DNA of 64,000 nucleotides from Parvivirga hydrogeniphila (GCF_023371205.1 NZ_JAMCCO010000002.1:311501-375500); one strand, 5' to 3'; positions 9,152 through 18,426 are shown, counted from the first letter of the stretch. The notes: a model not told the origin generated them from the letters alone. Numbers and translations are program-made.

Positions 9152-9759
9152 GATCCCGTCCTTTGCACAGGCCGGCCGTTCAGGTCTATGACCGGGGCTT
9201 TCCAGGCGACATCCGAGGGACCGGCAGTCCCTGCGAGAGATACGATAGCGTCGACCCTTTCGGCATCCAGCTCGTCAGGCCGAAGCACCGGCACGCCCGC
9301 GAGCGCGTCGCCGATGCGCCTGCCGCCAGCATCGATGGCTGCGATGACCGACATGCCGCACTCCGGCGCCACCAGCGCCACGAGCTCTGCCGCTTCGTCG
9401 GCCCCGAGGACCGCGATGCGCGTGAAGCCGTGGCCTGCGAGCGCTTCCATCTGGGCGCGAAGCCGTGTTCGCGCTGCGACGTAATCGTTGATGGTGTTGT
9501 TGGTCCACTCCAGAGCGAGCGCGGCTTTCCGCAACAGGCCCTCTTTGGTGAGGTGGTAGGTGATGGAGCGGTTGCTTTCGCCGCGGATCTTCACAAGGCC
9601 CTTGCGCACCAGCGTTCGCACGCAGGCGTTCGCGACGCCGAGCGCGACGCCGAGCTCGCGTGCGAGCTGGCGCTGGGAGATCTCCGGGTTGCGCTCGATC
9701 TGCTCGAGAGCAAGCAGCTCTCGGAGCTCGGCGTCCTTGCCTGCGGCAGTGGCTCGCAT
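9148..9759 (-). CDS. Winged-helix regulator with C-terminal Rossmann-like domain, first gene of the polysaccharide operon
   Basis: A 203-residue protein from the ATG at 9759; an ATG at 9810 would add 17 residues. Residues 10-75 form a MarR/Lrp-like winged helix (ISQRQLARELGVALGVANACVRTLVRKGLVKIRG), like the exopolysaccharide-associated MarR regulators. After a linker helix, residues 115-200 have a nucleotide-binding pattern (IAVLGADEAAELVALV, then GVPVLRPDEL and VDAIVSLAG) like PglD or Rex-type Rossmann domains. This suggests a regulator that senses a dinucleotide or nucleotide sugar and controls the operon it heads; ligand and operator are unknown. GTTC-N7-GAAC at 9773-9787 could be its operator (weak). 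Confidence 0.75.
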   Translation of the reverse strand: MRATAAGKDAELRELLALEQIERNPEISQRQLARELGVALGVANACVRTLVRKGLVKIRGESNRSITYHLTKEGLLRKAALALEWTNNTINDYVAARTRLRAQMEALAGHGFTRIAVLGADEAAELVALVAPECGMSVIAAIDAGGRRIGDALAGVPVLRPDELDAERVDAIVSLAGTAGPSDVAWKAPVIDLNGRPVQRTGS

Positions 9760-9881
9760 GCACGCTCCGAACTGTTCAGAACCCGAACGGTTGAATCTTC
9801 GCGCATGCACGCCGATGCGTCAAATAGCCTTGACTGTGCGACGATGTGCGAGAATCGGAACGGCACGCGGAAAGGACGGGG
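9760..9881. promoter_or_regulatory. Divergent promoter region, polysaccharide operon and methyltransferase
   Basis: This gap separates the leftward regulator/exopolysaccharide operon from the rightward methyltransferase. On the minus strand there is a TTGACG hexamer at 9816-9821, on the plus strand a TTGACT at 9832-9837. Neither has a convincing TATAAT-like partner at 17 bp, so promoter positions are tentative. A short GTTC-N7-GAAC inverted repeat lies near 9773-9787, just upstream of the regulator start. Confidence 0.35.
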
Positions 9882-10625
9882 ATGGACGAAGGGCTACTGC
9901 TGAAGATCGGCAGCGTGGAAGACCGCCACTGGTGGTTCGCGGTCCGCCGCCGGATCGTGCTGGACGCCCTCGACAGCGTGAGCCTCCCAGACACCGCCCG
10001 CGTCATCGAGATCGGCTGCGGAACAGGTGGCTTTCTCTCGTACCTGCAACAGGCTCACCCGAACTGGCATCTCGCCGGCATCGAGCCGAGCGCGGCGGCA
10101 GTCGAAGTCGCCCTGGGCAGAGGCTGCCGCGTCACGGAAGGCGCGTTGCCGAGGCTCGACCTTCCCAACGGGATCGCTGACGCCGTGCTGGCGCTCGACG
10201 TCCTCGAGCACTGCGACAACGACACGGTCGCCGCGGCCGAGATCGCCCGCGTGCTCAAGCCGGGCGGATGGCTGGTAGCGACGGTACCGGCCTTGCCTTC
10301 TTTGTGGAGCGTCCACGACGAAGATAACGCGCACTTCAGACGCTATACACAACGGACGCTGGAAAGCGCGCTTGCATCGTCTGGATTCGCGTCCTGGCGC
10401 ATCACCTACTTCAACATGTTCCTGCTGCCCGTGGGATACGCCTCTCGGTTCGCAGCGAACCTCACGGGCTCGCGACGCGCCCTTGGCGTCGATGCGCCGC
10501 CCGGATGGCTGAACGCGGGGCTCCGCACGGTCTTCTCGCTCGAGGTCCCCGTGCTGCGGCGGGCGCGGATGCCCGTGGGGATGTCGCTACTTGTCGTGGC
10601 CAGGACATCGGAGGAACGCAGTTGA
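9882..10625 (+). CDS. Class I SAM-dependent methyltransferase
   Basis: A 247-residue protein from the ATG at 9882, which has GGAAAGGA upstream; an ATG at 9846 would add 12 unconserved residues. Motif I is VIEIGCGTGGFLSYL, followed by the acidic post-I strand LAGIEPS, motif IV-like DAVLALDVLEHC and the motif VARVLKPGGWLVATVPA region. These mark a Methyltransf_11/23-type enzyme as found in polysaccharide and polyketide clusters. The substrate is unknown. Its stop overlaps the TTG start of the next gene (TTGA), so the two are co-translated. Confidence 0.87.
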   Translation: MDEGLLLKIGSVEDRHWWFAVRRRIVLDALDSVSLPDTARVIEIGCGTGGFLSYLQQAHPNWHLAGIEPSAAAVEVALGRGCRVTEGALPRLDLPNGIADAVLALDVLEHCDNDTVAAAEIARVLKPGGWLVATVPALPSLWSVHDEDNAHFRRYTQRTLESALASSGFASWRITYFNMFLLPVGYASRFAANLTGSRRALGVDAPPGWLNAGLRTVFSLEVPVLRRARMPVGMSLLVVARTSEERS

Positions 10626-11800
10626 TAAACATAGACATCATGCAGTGCAGGCTTGCTGAGCTTGCCGCGACGTACCAAGGGCTTCTGAGAACCGGCATGC
10701 CGCTCGTAGCGTACAGAAACGGCGCCCTCGCCCCCGCTGGCTTCAGCGACGACCCTGGGCTGTACCTGATCGTGCCGTGGATCGCCCGAATCCTGCGGCT
10801 CGACGTGTACTCCGCATATCAGGTGTTCGTGGTGTTCCTGATCGCTGTCGCAGCGGTCGTCGGGGTGCTCGGGTTATTCCGGCTCACACGCAGTACGCTC
10901 GCGCGACTGTACGCCCTGGGGGTCGCGGCGGTGCTGTGTCTCGGAGCGTTCAAGATCGCTGACGTCTACACGGTGTGCTTCGCGTACGCCTTCGCGTTCG
11001 TCCCGTGGCTTCTCGTGCGGCTGCGCGATAGAGCGTCCGACTGGAGGACTGTGCTCTTCATGGTTGCGCTCGGAGCGCTCGGCGCCGCGAGCCATCTCGT
11101 GCGCAGCCAATCAGCGACGTCTATGGTCCTGTTCGCCGTGATCCTTGTCGTGTTCTGGCTCAAGGACGGCTGGAAGAAGAAGCTCGCCGCCCTGCTAGCG
11201 CTTGCCATCGGAGCGGCCGTGGTCCTGGCGGGGTTCTCGGCGTTGCTGGACCGCCGCGAGAGCTACCTCGCTGTGCACGTCGCAGGCTACCGCAGCATGC
11301 CCGTCGGCCACCCCTTCTGGCACAGCGCGTACATCGGGCTCGCCTACCTGCCGAACCCATACGTCTCCGCGTGGGACGACAGCGTGGCGGCGCGGAAGGC
11401 CGCCGAGCTCGCGCCTGACGCCCCGTACCTTTCTCGCGAGTACGAAGCCGCGCTGAGATCGGAAGTGCTCAGGATCGTCCGCACCGACCCCGTATTCGTC
11501 GTGCGGACTGTGGCCGCGAAGCTGGCGACGGAGGTGTTTCGAGCGCTGCTTCTCGTCGGCCTCGGCCTCGTCGCCCTCATCAGACGCAGACCGCCAGCCG
11601 CTGTCGTCGCTGCCTTCGCAGCAGCCGTGGCCTTTGAGATGTTGCCGGCGCTGCTCACGATGCCATTCCACCCATACATGCTGGGACTGTACACGTGGTC
11701 GGCGACCTTCGGCATCGTGTGCGTCGTCGTGGCGCTCGACGACCGCGTCAGCCAGCGGCAGGCTTCCGGAACACCCAGTGGTTCGCAAGCAGGTAGTTGA
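10622..11800 (+). CDS. Polytopic membrane protein of unknown function (TTG start)
   Basis: 392 residues starting at a TTG at 10622 that overlaps the preceding stop (TTGA) and has an ideal GGAGG seven bases upstream; the first ATG (10640) has no comparable site. It starts MINIDIMQCRLAEL after initiation. About eight to ten hydrophobic helices follow, with a soluble extracytoplasmic loop around residues 210-280 containing HPFWHSAYIGLAYLPNPY. The layout recalls GT-C or O-antigen-type membrane enzymes, but no catalytic motif is recognisable. The 3' end overlaps the convergent gtrA-like gene by 53 bp. Confidence 0.75.
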   Translation: MINIDIMQCRLAELAATYQGLLRTGMPLVAYRNGALAPAGFSDDPGLYLIVPWIARILRLDVYSAYQVFVVFLIAVAAVVGVLGLFRLTRSTLARLYALGVAAVLCLGAFKIADVYTVCFAYAFAFVPWLLVRLRDRASDWRTVLFMVALGALGAASHLVRSQSATSMVLFAVILVVFWLKDGWKKKLAALLALAIGAAVVLAGFSALLDRRESYLAVHVAGYRSMPVGHPFWHSAYIGLAYLPNPYVSAWDDSVAARKAAELAPDAPYLSREYEAALRSEVLRIVRTDPVFVVRTVAAKLATEVFRALLLVGLGLVALIRRRPPAAVVAAFAAAVAFEMLPALLTMPFHPYMLGLYTWSATFGIVCVVVALDDRVSQRQASGTPSGSQAGS

Positions 11801-12161
11801 GGAGCACCGAGGGCACGAGGACGAGCGCTTCGAGCCCCGCATACGACTGTTCCTGGCTCACACCGACCCCGCGACCGAGCTCATCTGCGGGCCCTTTGAG
11901 CAGCGCGATCGCGACCGTGCCCACGAGCAGCACGAACGCGTTCGCCGCGATGAACCGAACAAACGCTCGGCCTGAGGAGTCCCTGTCTTTGAACGTCCAC
12001 GACCGGTTGAGCACGAAGGAATTGATGACGCCCAACGTCCACCCGGCAGCGTGCGCTGTCGCCGGGTCAGCCCCGAGCCCGGCGTTCAGCAGCACGAACA
12101 CGACGTACGTGACGAAGGTGTTCGCCACACCGACGAGACCGAATCTCAGCACACGCGACAC
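11748..12161 (-). CDS. GtrA-family membrane protein
   Basis: 137 residues with four hydrophobic helices and the family pattern LRFGLVGVANTFVTYVVFVLL, SFVLNRSWTF and a basic C-terminal HWVFRKP. Starts at a GTG (12161) with AAGGAGCGGGC upstream. GtrA proteins are small four-helix membrane proteins that help translocate polyprenyl-phosphate-linked sugars, usually working with a GtrB-type glycosyltransferase. Such a glycosyltransferase is encoded divergently at 12246. The gene end overlaps the convergent membrane-protein gene. Confidence 0.9.
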   Translation of the reverse strand: MSRVLRFGLVGVANTFVTYVVFVLLNAGLGADPATAHAAGWTLGVINSFVLNRSWTFKDRDSSGRAFVRFIAANAFVLLVGTVAIALLKGPADELGRGVGVSQEQSYAGLEALVLVPSVLLNYLLANHWVFRKPAAG

Positions 12162-12245
12162 GCCCGCTCCTTCTGCGGCAGACCTGCTATATCATTGAGC
12201 AAGTAGCCGCGTCGGCCAAGAGCGGGCTCATCGATCGGGGAGACG

Positions 12246-13202
12246 ATGGCAAGAGAAGAGCTGCACAGCATCGTAGTGCCGATGTACAACGAGCGGGAGG
12301 TAGCCCTGACCTTCCTTGAGCGCGCAACTGCTGCGCTCTCCGCCCTGCCGGCCTACGAGATCATCGTCGTCGATGACGGAAGTACGGACGGCACCTGGGA
12401 GATCCTCGATTCGGCACGGGCCGCCTACCCCAACCTGCGGCTGATACGCTTCTCGAGGAACTTCGGCCACCAGACAGCGATCACGGCAGGCATCGACGCG
12501 GCGCGCGGAGACACCGTGACGGTGATCGACGCCGATCTCCAAGACCCGCCGGAACTCATCCCGAAGATGGTGGAGAAGTGGCGGGAGGGCGCCGACATCG
12601 TCTTCGCGGTCAGGCGGGCGCGACGCGGGGAGAGCCTCTTCAAGAAGGCCACGGCGGCAGCGTTCTATCGCCTGATGCGCTCGTTGGCCGCAGTCGACAT
12701 CCCGCTCGATTCAGGCGACTTCCGCTTGATGAGCCGCCGAACAGCGGACGCGCTCATCTCCATGCGGGAGCGCAGCCGCTTCATCCGGGGGCTGGTCGCG
12801 TGGCTCGGCTTCCAGCGAGCGTATGTCCACTACGATCGGGAAGAGCGGGCCGCGGGACGAACGAAGTACCCGCTCGGCAAGATGCTCCGGCTGGCCGCGG
12901 ACGGCATCGTGTCCTTCTCGCTGAGACCGCTGCAGCTCGCGGCGCTCTTCGGAGCGCTGTCGGCGCTCATCGGCTTCGGCGTCATCGTCTACGCGATCGT
13001 CGAGCGGCTGCGCGGCGGCGACGTCGTCCCCGGCTGGACCTCGCTCATGGTCGCGGTGCTGTTCATGGGAGGCGTGCAGCTGCTGTCGCTCGCGATACTT
13101 GGCGAGTACGTCGGCAGGATCTACGACGAGGTCCGCGGCAGACCGCTGTACGTCGTGCATGAGAGGGTGGGCTTCGACGACGAGGACGGCGCGCGGGACT
13201 GA
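12246..13202 (+). CDS. GT2 polyprenyl-phosphate glycosyltransferase (GtrB/DPM1-like)
   Basis: 318 residues. The N-terminal GT-A domain has SIVVPMYNE, EIIVVDDGSTDGTWE, FSRNFGHQTAITAGI and the metal-binding VIDADLQDPPEL. The QxxRW-like region is replaced by SRFIRGLVAWLGF, typical of DPMS-like family 2 enzymes. Two C-terminal transmembrane helices (about 230-255 and 265-290) are followed by GEYVGRIYDEVRGRPLY. These enzymes move a hexose from a nucleotide sugar to undecaprenyl phosphate. The divergent GtrA-like protein would be its flipping partner. The ATG at 12246 follows a GGGGAGACG ribosome site. Confidence 0.92.
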   Translation: MAREELHSIVVPMYNEREVALTFLERATAALSALPAYEIIVVDDGSTDGTWEILDSARAAYPNLRLIRFSRNFGHQTAITAGIDAARGDTVTVIDADLQDPPELIPKMVEKWREGADIVFAVRRARRGESLFKKATAAAFYRLMRSLAAVDIPLDSGDFRLMSRRTADALISMRERSRFIRGLVAWLGFQRAYVHYDREERAAGRTKYPLGKMLRLAADGIVSFSLRPLQLAALFGALSALIGFGVIVYAIVERLRGGDVVPGWTSLMVAVLFMGGVQLLSLAILGEYVGRIYDEVRGRPLYVVHERVGFDDEDGARD

Positions 13203-13208
13203 GCCCTC

Positions 13209-14081
13209 CTACTCCTCGCCTCGCGTCCCCCGCCCGAGCAGCGCCTCCAAGCGCTCCCGCAGGTCTGCGCCGAACTCGGGGCTTTCCAGCCCGAGCGCGA
13301 TGTTCGCCTCGATCCACGAGAGCACGTTGCCGGTGTCGTAGCCCTCGCACTCCAGCGAGATCGCGTACAGCTCCTCGCTCTTCAGCAGCTCGCGTAGCGC
13401 GTCGGTGAGCTGGATCTCGCCTCCCCGGCCGGGCTCGACGTGCGGCAGGATCTCCATCACCTTCGGCGTCAGAAGGTAGCGGCCGAAGATGGCCAAGTTG
13501 CTCGGCGCCGTGTTGATGGCGGGCTTCTCCACCAGGTCGGTGACCTTCCACACGCCCGGCTCCACCTCGTGCCCGGCGATGACACCGTACCGGCTCACGT
13601 ACTGTTCTTCCACCGGCGTGACGGCAATGACCGACGCCCCGTATCGCTCGTGGACCTCGCGAAGCCGTTTCAGGCACGAGGCATTCGGCATGATGACGTC
13701 GCCGAGCAGCACGAAGAACGGCTGGTCGCCCGTGTGCGCGGCGCCGCATAGCACTGCGTGACCGAGGCCGCGCGGCCGCTTCTGGCGCACGTAGAAGACC
13801 TCCGCGAGCTCGGAGATGCCGCGCACCTGCCGAAGCTTCTCCGTGTCGCCTGCGCGCTCGAGCAGGTCTTCCAGCTCCACCGAGCGGTCGAAGTGGTCCT
13901 CGATCGCGCGCTTGCCGCGCCCGGTGATGATCAAGACGTCGTCGACGCCGGCCGCCACGGCCTCCTCGACGACGTACTGGATCACCGGCTTGTTCAGCAC
14001 CGGCAGCATCTCTTTGGGCTGCGCCTTGGTGGCCGGCAAGAAGCGGGTGCCGAGACCCGCTGCCGGGATGATCGCCTTCAT
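13209..14081 (-). CDS. galU: UTP-glucose-1-phosphate uridylyltransferase
   Basis: 290 residues. The N terminus MKAIIPAAGLGTRFLPATKAQPKEMLPV is the nucleotidyltransferase signature with the expected Arg and Lys. PRGLGHAVLCGA, LVEKP and GGEIQLTDALREL match bacterial GalU. It makes UDP-glucose from glucose 1-phosphate and UTP, a precursor for the polysaccharide genes nearby and probably the donor of the GtrB-like enzyme. It is convergent with that gene (6 bp between stops) and lies about 285 bp downstream of hemL, so it may have its own promoter. Confidence 0.95.
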   Translation of the reverse strand: MKAIIPAAGLGTRFLPATKAQPKEMLPVLNKPVIQYVVEEAVAAGVDDVLIITGRGKRAIEDHFDRSVELEDLLERAGDTEKLRQVRGISELAEVFYVRQKRPRGLGHAVLCGAAHTGDQPFFVLLGDVIMPNASCLKRLREVHERYGASVIAVTPVEEQYVSRYGVIAGHEVEPGVWKVTDLVEKPAINTAPSNLAIFGRYLLTPKVMEILPHVEPGRGGEIQLTDALRELLKSEELYAISLECEGYDTGNVLSWIEANIALGLESPEFGADLRERLEALLGRGTRGEE

Positions 14082-14366
14082 CGTCGCTTTTCACACCCTT
14101 CGTGACCCCGCGCCGCGGAAACAGCGCTGACGGCAACCTCCACAGGGTACACCAGCGGCACGAGACGTAGAAGTGGTCAGCCGTTCGCTTCTGCCGCACC
14201 GGCCCCTGCGATGAGATGCCACGGCAGCGCGATGATCTTGCTCCATGCGAGCACGAAGTCTGCTCGACGGCTTGGTGCGTCCTCGAGCAGGAATCCATCA
14301 CCCCCTGAATGATTTTCATTCACGGGGTGAATGGTTTTCCCGAACGGAGCTTGGTAACCGCCCCGC
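14082..14366. other. Intergenic gap between galU and hemL
   Basis: 285 bp. It holds the tandem palindromes at 14296-14333 and little else. A minus-strand frame ending at 14177 encodes a plausible hydrophobic tail (VLAWSKIIALPWHLIAGAG) but has no convincing start or ribosome site, so I do not call a gene. A galU promoter is expected here but none stands out. Confidence 0.5.
14296..14333. repeat. Tandem palindromes, 3' of hemL
   Basis: On the plus strand an imperfect palindrome, CATCACCCCCTGAATG (14296-14311), is followed by ATTTT and then by a perfect one, CATTCAC-GGG-GTGAATG (14317-14333); starts are 21 bp apart. Bases 14299-14311 and 14317-14329 also form a 13-bp stem with one mismatch. The element sits 34 bp beyond the hemL stop and about 215 bp before galU. 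It could be a pair of operators two helical turns apart or an mRNA 3' hairpin. A structurally similar array occurs at 22063-22100. Confidence 0.6.
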
Positions 14367-15653
14367 TCACTCGATGCTCGCAAGCACCTCCGCGGCAGCG
14401 GCCGTCATGCGGTCGATGTCGTCGTCTGTGTGCGCGAGCCCGACGAAGGTCGCCTCGAACTGGCTCGGCGCGAGCATGACGCCCCGCTCCAGCATGCCGC
14501 GGAAGTACCGCGCGTACCGGTCGGTGTCGCTCGTCGAGGCGGTCTTCCAGTCCCGCACCTGCTCCGCGGTGAAGAACATGCACGCCATCGACCCCACGCG
14601 CGTCAGGAACGCGTCCACGCCCGCCTGCTCGACCGCCGCGCGCAGGCCGGCCTCCAGCCGCGCGCCCTTGCGCTCGAGCTCGTCGTACACGCCCGGCTGC
14701 TTGAGGGCCTCGATCAGCGCGAGGCCAGCGACCATCGCGACCGGGTTGCCCGAGAGCGTGCCGGCCTGGTAGACGGGGCCGACAGGAGCCAGACGCTCCA
14801 TGATCTCACGCTTGCCGCCGAATGCGCCCACCGGGAAACCGCCACCGATGATCTTGCCGAGCGTCGTGAGGTCGGGCATCACGCCGTAGCGCTCCTGCGC
14901 ACCGCCCAGGGCAACGCGGAAGCCCGTGATGACCTCGTCGAAAATGAGAACCGCGCCGTACTCGTCGCACACCACGCGCAGCCCCTCGAGGAACCCTTCC
15001 GCTGGGGGAACCACGCCCATGTTGCCGGCCACCGGCTCGACGATCACCGCCGCGATCTGCTCGCCCTGCTCCGCGAACGCAGCTCGCACGGCCTCGATGT
15101 CGTTGTACGGCAAGACGATCGTGTCGGCGGCCGCGCCCTTGGTCACGCCCGGCGTGCTCGGGATGCCGAGCGTGAGCAGACCGCTCCCTGCCGCCACCAG
15201 AAGGGCGTCGGAGTGACCGTGGTAGCAGCCGTCGAACTTGACGAACTTCTCACGGCCCGTGTACCCGCGCGCGAGCCGGATGGCGCTCATGGTGGCTTCC
15301 GTGCCGCTCGACACCATGCGCACCATCTCGATGGACGGCACGGCCTCGACGACCGCCTCGGCCATCAGCACCTCGGCCTCGCACGGGGCGCCGTACGAGG
15401 TGCCAAGCTCGAGCTGTTCGCGAACGGCGTCGAGCACCGCGTCCGGCGCATGCCCGAGGATCATCGGGCCCCACGATGCCACGAAGTCGACGTACTCGTT
15501 GCCGTCGACGTCCCACACGCGCGAACCTTTCGCACGCTCGTAGAACACCGGCTCGCCACCCACGCTCCGGAACGCGCGGACAGGCGAGTTCACGCCGCCA
15601 GGGATGACGCGCTGTGCGCGGTCAAGAAGCTCGTGCGAGCGGTCGGTCCTCAT
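14367..15653 (-). CDS. hemL: Glutamate-1-semialdehyde 2,1-aminomutase
   Basis: 428 residues from the ATG at 15653, two bases after the ahbD stop. A PLP class III aminotransferase fold with [38 protein letters not shown] and the Schiff-base lysine K267 in [17 protein letters not shown]. It converts glutamate 1-semialdehyde, the product of HemA, to 5-aminolevulinate. It is the last gene of the haem operon that begins with hemA at 21783, so the two C5-pathway enzymes flank the other pathway genes. Confidence 0.96.
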   Translation of the reverse strand: MRTDRSHELLDRAQRVIPGGVNSPVRAFRSVGGEPVFYERAKGSRVWDVDGNEYVDFVASWGPMILGHAPDAVLDAVREQLELGTSYGAPCEAEVLMAEAVVEAVPSIEMVRMVSSGTEATMSAIRLARGYTGREKFVKFDGCYHGHSDALLVAAGSGLLTLGIPSTPGVTKGAAADTIVLPYNDIEAVRAAFAEQGEQIAAVIVEPVAGNMGVVPPAEGFLEGLRVVCDEYGAVLIFDEVITGFRVALGGAQERYGVMPDLTTLGKIIGGGFPVGAFGGKREIMERLAPVGPVYQAGTLSGNPVAMVAGLALIEALKQPGVYDELERKGARLEAGLRAAVEQAGVDAFLTRVGSMACMFFTAEQVRDWKTASTSDTDRYARYFRGMLERGVMLAPSQFEATFVGLAHTDDDIDRMTAAAAEVLASIE

Positions 15654-15655
15654 GC

Positions 15656-17167
15656 TCAGCAGCTCCCTTCCGGGGTCTTCGGCTCGTAGATGCAGTAGGG
15701 TTCGGCCTCCAGGTAGTCGCCGGTGATCTCGAGCGCACGGGCACGGCACCCGCCGCAGACCGCCTTGTACTCGCACCGGCCGCACTTGCCCTTGAGCTTG
15801 CTGTAGTCGCGCAGGTCGTTGAAGACCGGCGAGTTCGTCCAGATGTCGGAGAACCGCTGCTCTTTGACGTTGCCGAGCTGCATGTCGAAGTAGCCGCACG
15901 GCTGGATGTCGCCGGTGTGGCTGATGAAGCAGAAGGTGATGCCGCCCAGGCAGCCGCGCGTCATGGCGTCGAGGCCGTACTCCTCGCGCGTGACCTTGCG
16001 GCCCTCGGCCTTCGCCAGCTGCCGGATGATGCGGTAGTAGTGCGGCGAGTCCGTGGGCTTGAAGTGCAGCGGGCTCGTCTTCTGGCGGTGGTACGCCCAG
16101 GTGAGCACGCGCTCGTACTCCTCGGGCGGGAGCTCCTTGTCCAGAAGGTCGGCGCCGCGGCCGGTCGGCACGAGCATGAAGATGTGGAACGCGTCCACGC
16201 CGAGCGACTCCGCCAGGTCGTGCACCTCGGCGACCTTGGTGTGGTTGAGCGTCGTGACGGTCATGTTGATCTGCACGCCGATGCCGTGGCGTTTGGCGAT
16301 CTTGATGCCTTCGATGCTCGCATCGAAGCACCCCGGCTGGCCGCGGAACGCGTCGTGCTCCTCGGCGGTCGGAAAGTCGATCGAGACGCTGATGCGCGGG
16401 ATCCTGTGCTCCGCCATCTTGGCGGCGATCTCCTCGGTGATGAGCGTTGCGTTGGTGCCGATGACCGGCATGCAGCCCTTCTCGTGCGCGTAGTCGATGA
16501 TGTCCCAGATGTCCGGCCGCATCAGCGGCTCGCCGCCGGTGAGGATGATGATGGGATTGCTGATGGTGGCGATATCGTCGATGACGGCCTTGATCTCGTC
16601 GAGAGACAGCTCGCCCGGATAGTAGCCGAACTCAGCAGCCGCACGGCAGTGCGCGCAGCTCAAGTTGCACGAGCGCGTGATCTCCCACGCGATGATGCGT
16701 GGCGCCTTGATGCCCGTGCGCTCCTCGTATGCGAGGGCGGCAGGCCCGCCGCCGGGTCGGAAGCCCACCGAGCGCGCCCCGCCGTGACGCTGGCGCGGCA
16801 CGCCCGCAGGGTGACCACCGGGGCCGCCCGGCACGCCCGCCGGATGCCCGCCGGCGGCGGGCGCGTGCGGCGAGGGGGAGGCGCTCGACGAAGCCTCTGC
16901 AGCCGCCGGAGGCGGAGGGCCTGCGAGGGCATGCGCGTGCGGCGAGGGGGAGGCGCTCGACGAAGCCTCTGCAGCCGCCGGAGGCGGCGAAGCCAGCGAG
17001 GAGAGCGCCTCCCCCTCGCCGCTCCCCATCACGATCGCGACGCCGGTCCCACACCCGGCCTCGGCGGCCGCAAGCTCGCTCTCATCGAGCACGGGCCGGT
17101 CGTCGCCGAGGTCCTGCTCGAGATCAAGGTCGGGTCGCGCGTCTGCGTTTCCCACGTTCTCAGCCAT
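15656..17167 (-). CDS. ahbD: Radical SAM haem synthase-like protein (AhbD family) with long low-complexity N terminus
   Basis: 503 residues from the ATG at 17167 (GGAGAGG upstream); a GTG at 17191 that overlaps the hemB stop is an alternative. The conserved part begins near residue 155 with [21 protein letters not shown], the radical SAM CxxxCxxC typical of AhbD/NirJ, then [12 protein letters not shown]. It ends with a SPASM-type cysteine cluster ([35 protein letters not shown]). AhbD oxidatively decarboxylates two propionates of Fe-coproporphyrin III to give protohaem. The first 150 residues are Ala/Ser/Pro/Gly-rich and contain a duplicated block. NirJ is the alternative, but no nirS/nirE-type genes are nearby. 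Confidence 0.85.
   Translation of the reverse strand: MAENVGNADARPDLDLEQDLGDDRPVLDESELAAAEAGCGTGVAIVMGSGEGEALSSLASPPPAAAEASSSASPSPHAHALAGPPPPAAAEASSSASPSPHAPAAGGHPAGVPGGPGGHPAGVPRQRHGGARSVGFRPGGGPAALAYEERTGIKAPRIIAWEITRSCNLSCAHCRAAAEFGYYPGELSLDEIKAVIDDIATISNPIIILTGGEPLMRPDIWDIIDYAHEKGCMPVIGTNATLITEEIAAKMAEHRIPRISVSIDFPTAEEHDAFRGQPGCFDASIEGIKIAKRHGIGVQINMTVTTLNHTKVAEVHDLAESLGVDAFHIFMLVPTGRGADLLDKELPPEEYERVLTWAYHRQKTSPLHFKPTDSPHYYRIIRQLAKAEGRKVTREEYGLDAMTRGCLGGITFCFISHTGDIQPCGYFDMQLGNVKEQRFSDIWTNSPVFNDLRDYSKLKGKCGRCEYKAVCGGCRARALEITGDYLEAEPYCIYEPKTPEGSC
16861..16915. repeat. 55-bp direct repeat, copy 1 (inside ahbD)
   Basis: An exact 55-bp copy of 16933-16987, 72 bp apart, in the part of ahbD encoding the low-complexity N terminus ([15 protein letters not shown] twice). 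The 72-bp period is a multiple of three, so the repeat keeps frame and duplicates 24 residues. A 16-bp inverted match of its GCGGCGAGGGGGAGGC block lies at 17007-17022, so the region could also form a hairpin. Confidence 0.9.
16933..16987. repeat. 55-bp direct repeat, copy 2 (inside ahbD)
   Basis: Second exact copy of the 55-bp unit at 16861. The pair suggests slippage or unequal recombination in a non-essential linker, and copy number may vary between strains. Confidence 0.9.
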
Positions 17168-17187
17168 CGAGTCCCTCTCCGTTCGCG

Positions 17188-18171
17188 TCACGCGTCGGCC
17201 AGCCAGCGCGCGACGTCTTTGGCGTGGTAGGTCAAGATGAGGTCGGCGCCTGCGCGCTTCATGCTCGTGAGCGTCTCGAGCACCACACGGCGCTCGTCGA
17301 TCCAGCCGCGGGCAGCAGCCGCCTTCACCATCGCGTACTCGCCGCTCACGTTGTAGGCGGCAGTGGGGTAACCGAACTCGTCTTTCACGCGGCGGACGAT
17401 GTCGAGGTACGCGAGCGCAGGCTTCACCATGACGATGTCCGCGCCCTCCTCGATGTCGAGCAGCACCTCGCGCAGCGCCTCCTCGCCGTTCGCCGGATCC
17501 ATCTGGTACGCCCGGCGGTCGCCGAACGCGGGAGCGCTGTCCGCAGCGTCACGGAATGGGCCGTAGTACGCGCTCGCGTACTTCGCCGAGTACGCCATGA
17601 TCGGGACATCGGTGAAGCCCTCGGCGTCCAGCGCGGACCGGATCGCGCCCACGCGCCCATCCATCATGTCGGACGGAGCGACCATGTCGGCCCCCGCCTC
17701 GGCGTGGCTCACGGCGGTCTGGGCGAGCATTTCGAGCGTGACGTCGTTCATCACACAGCCGCCCTCGTCGAGGATGCCGCAGTGGCCGTGCGAGGTGTAC
17801 TCGCACATGCATACGTCGGTGATGACGAAGAAGTCCGGGTCGTGCGCCTTGATGGTACGGATTGCCTGCTGCACGATCCCGTCTTCCGCGTACGCGCCGC
17901 TTCCGGCCTCGTCTTTCGAGGCAGGGATGCCGAACAGGATGACCGCGGGGATGCCGAGCGCTTTGAGCTCGTCGATCTCGGCAGGGAGCTGGTCGAGCGA
18001 CATGTTGTAGACGCCGGGCATGGACGGGACCTCGCGCTTCACGCCCTCGCCGAACTCGACGAACAGCGGGTAGATGAGGTCGCGCACGTCAAGCGACGTC
18101 TCTCGCACCATCGCACGCAGCGTCTCGCTCCGGCGCAAGCGCCGCGGACGGTACACCGGGAACTCAGGCAT
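17188..18171 (-). CDS. hemB: Porphobilinogen synthase (5-aminolevulinate dehydratase)
   Basis: 327 residues. Cys121, Cys123 and Cys131 in [14 protein letters not shown] form the catalytic zinc site. The two Schiff-base lysines lie in [18 protein letters not shown] and [14 protein letters not shown]. It condenses two 5-aminolevulinate molecules to porphobilinogen. It is the fifth protein gene of the haem operon, and its stop overlaps an alternative GTG start of ahbD. The zinc-type cysteines distinguish it from magnesium-dependent versions. Confidence 0.97.
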   Translation of the reverse strand: MPEFPVYRPRRLRRSETLRAMVRETSLDVRDLIYPLFVEFGEGVKREVPSMPGVYNMSLDQLPAEIDELKALGIPAVILFGIPASKDEAGSGAYAEDGIVQQAIRTIKAHDPDFFVITDVCMCEYTSHGHCGILDEGGCVMNDVTLEMLAQTAVSHAEAGADMVAPSDMMDGRVGAIRSALDAEGFTDVPIMAYSAKYASAYYGPFRDAADSAPAFGDRRAYQMDPANGEEALREVLLDIEEGADIVMVKPALAYLDIVRRVKDEFGYPTAAYNVSGEYAMVKAAAARGWIDERRVVLETLTSMKRAGADLILTYHAKDVARWLADA

Positions 18172-18207
18172 CGTGCCTCGCCTCGCTTTCGTTGCTCGGA
18201 CCGGACG

Positions 18208-18426
18208 TCACTCGACGAACGGCTCGATGTCGACTGTCGGCTCGTCTGCCTCGGCACCATCGCCAGAGGCGCTCGCATCGCGCGTCGCGTGGTCGACCCA
18301 GCGCTTGAGCAGCAGCACTGCCGAGACTGCAGCCACGGCCATGACGATCCAGTACAGCATCTGGATGATCGGCCCTGCGTAGTACACGAACTGCTCGAAC
18401 CCGTTCGCGGCACCACTCGTGACCAC
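18208..18426 (-). CDS. Small single-span membrane protein of unknown function
   Basis: 72 residues from a GTG at 18426 with GAGGAGG six bases upstream; an ATG at 18450 is possible but lacks such a site. One hydrophobic helix (IIQMLYWIVMAVAAVSAVLLL) is followed by a basic stop-transfer KRW and an acidic tail (AEADEPTVDIEPFVE). It sits between tRNA-Ala and hemB within the haem operon. It could be a small membrane partner of the pathway or of cytochrome assembly, but no family was recognised. Confidence 0.6.
   Translation of the reverse strand: MVTSGAANGFEQFVYYAGPIIQMLYWIVMAVAAVSAVLLLKRWVDHATRDASASGDGAEADEPTVDIEPFVE

Noticed and set aside
14177-14383. A 68-codon gene downstream of hemL.
   Set aside because: It would overlap the hemL end, runs through the palindromes and has no ribosome-binding site; only the last 25 residues look protein-like.
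15656-17167. NirJ (haem d1 synthesis) instead of AhbD.
   Set aside because: No nirS, nirE, nirF or nirD-type genes are nearby, while core haem genes flank it; the two families are close, so some doubt remains.
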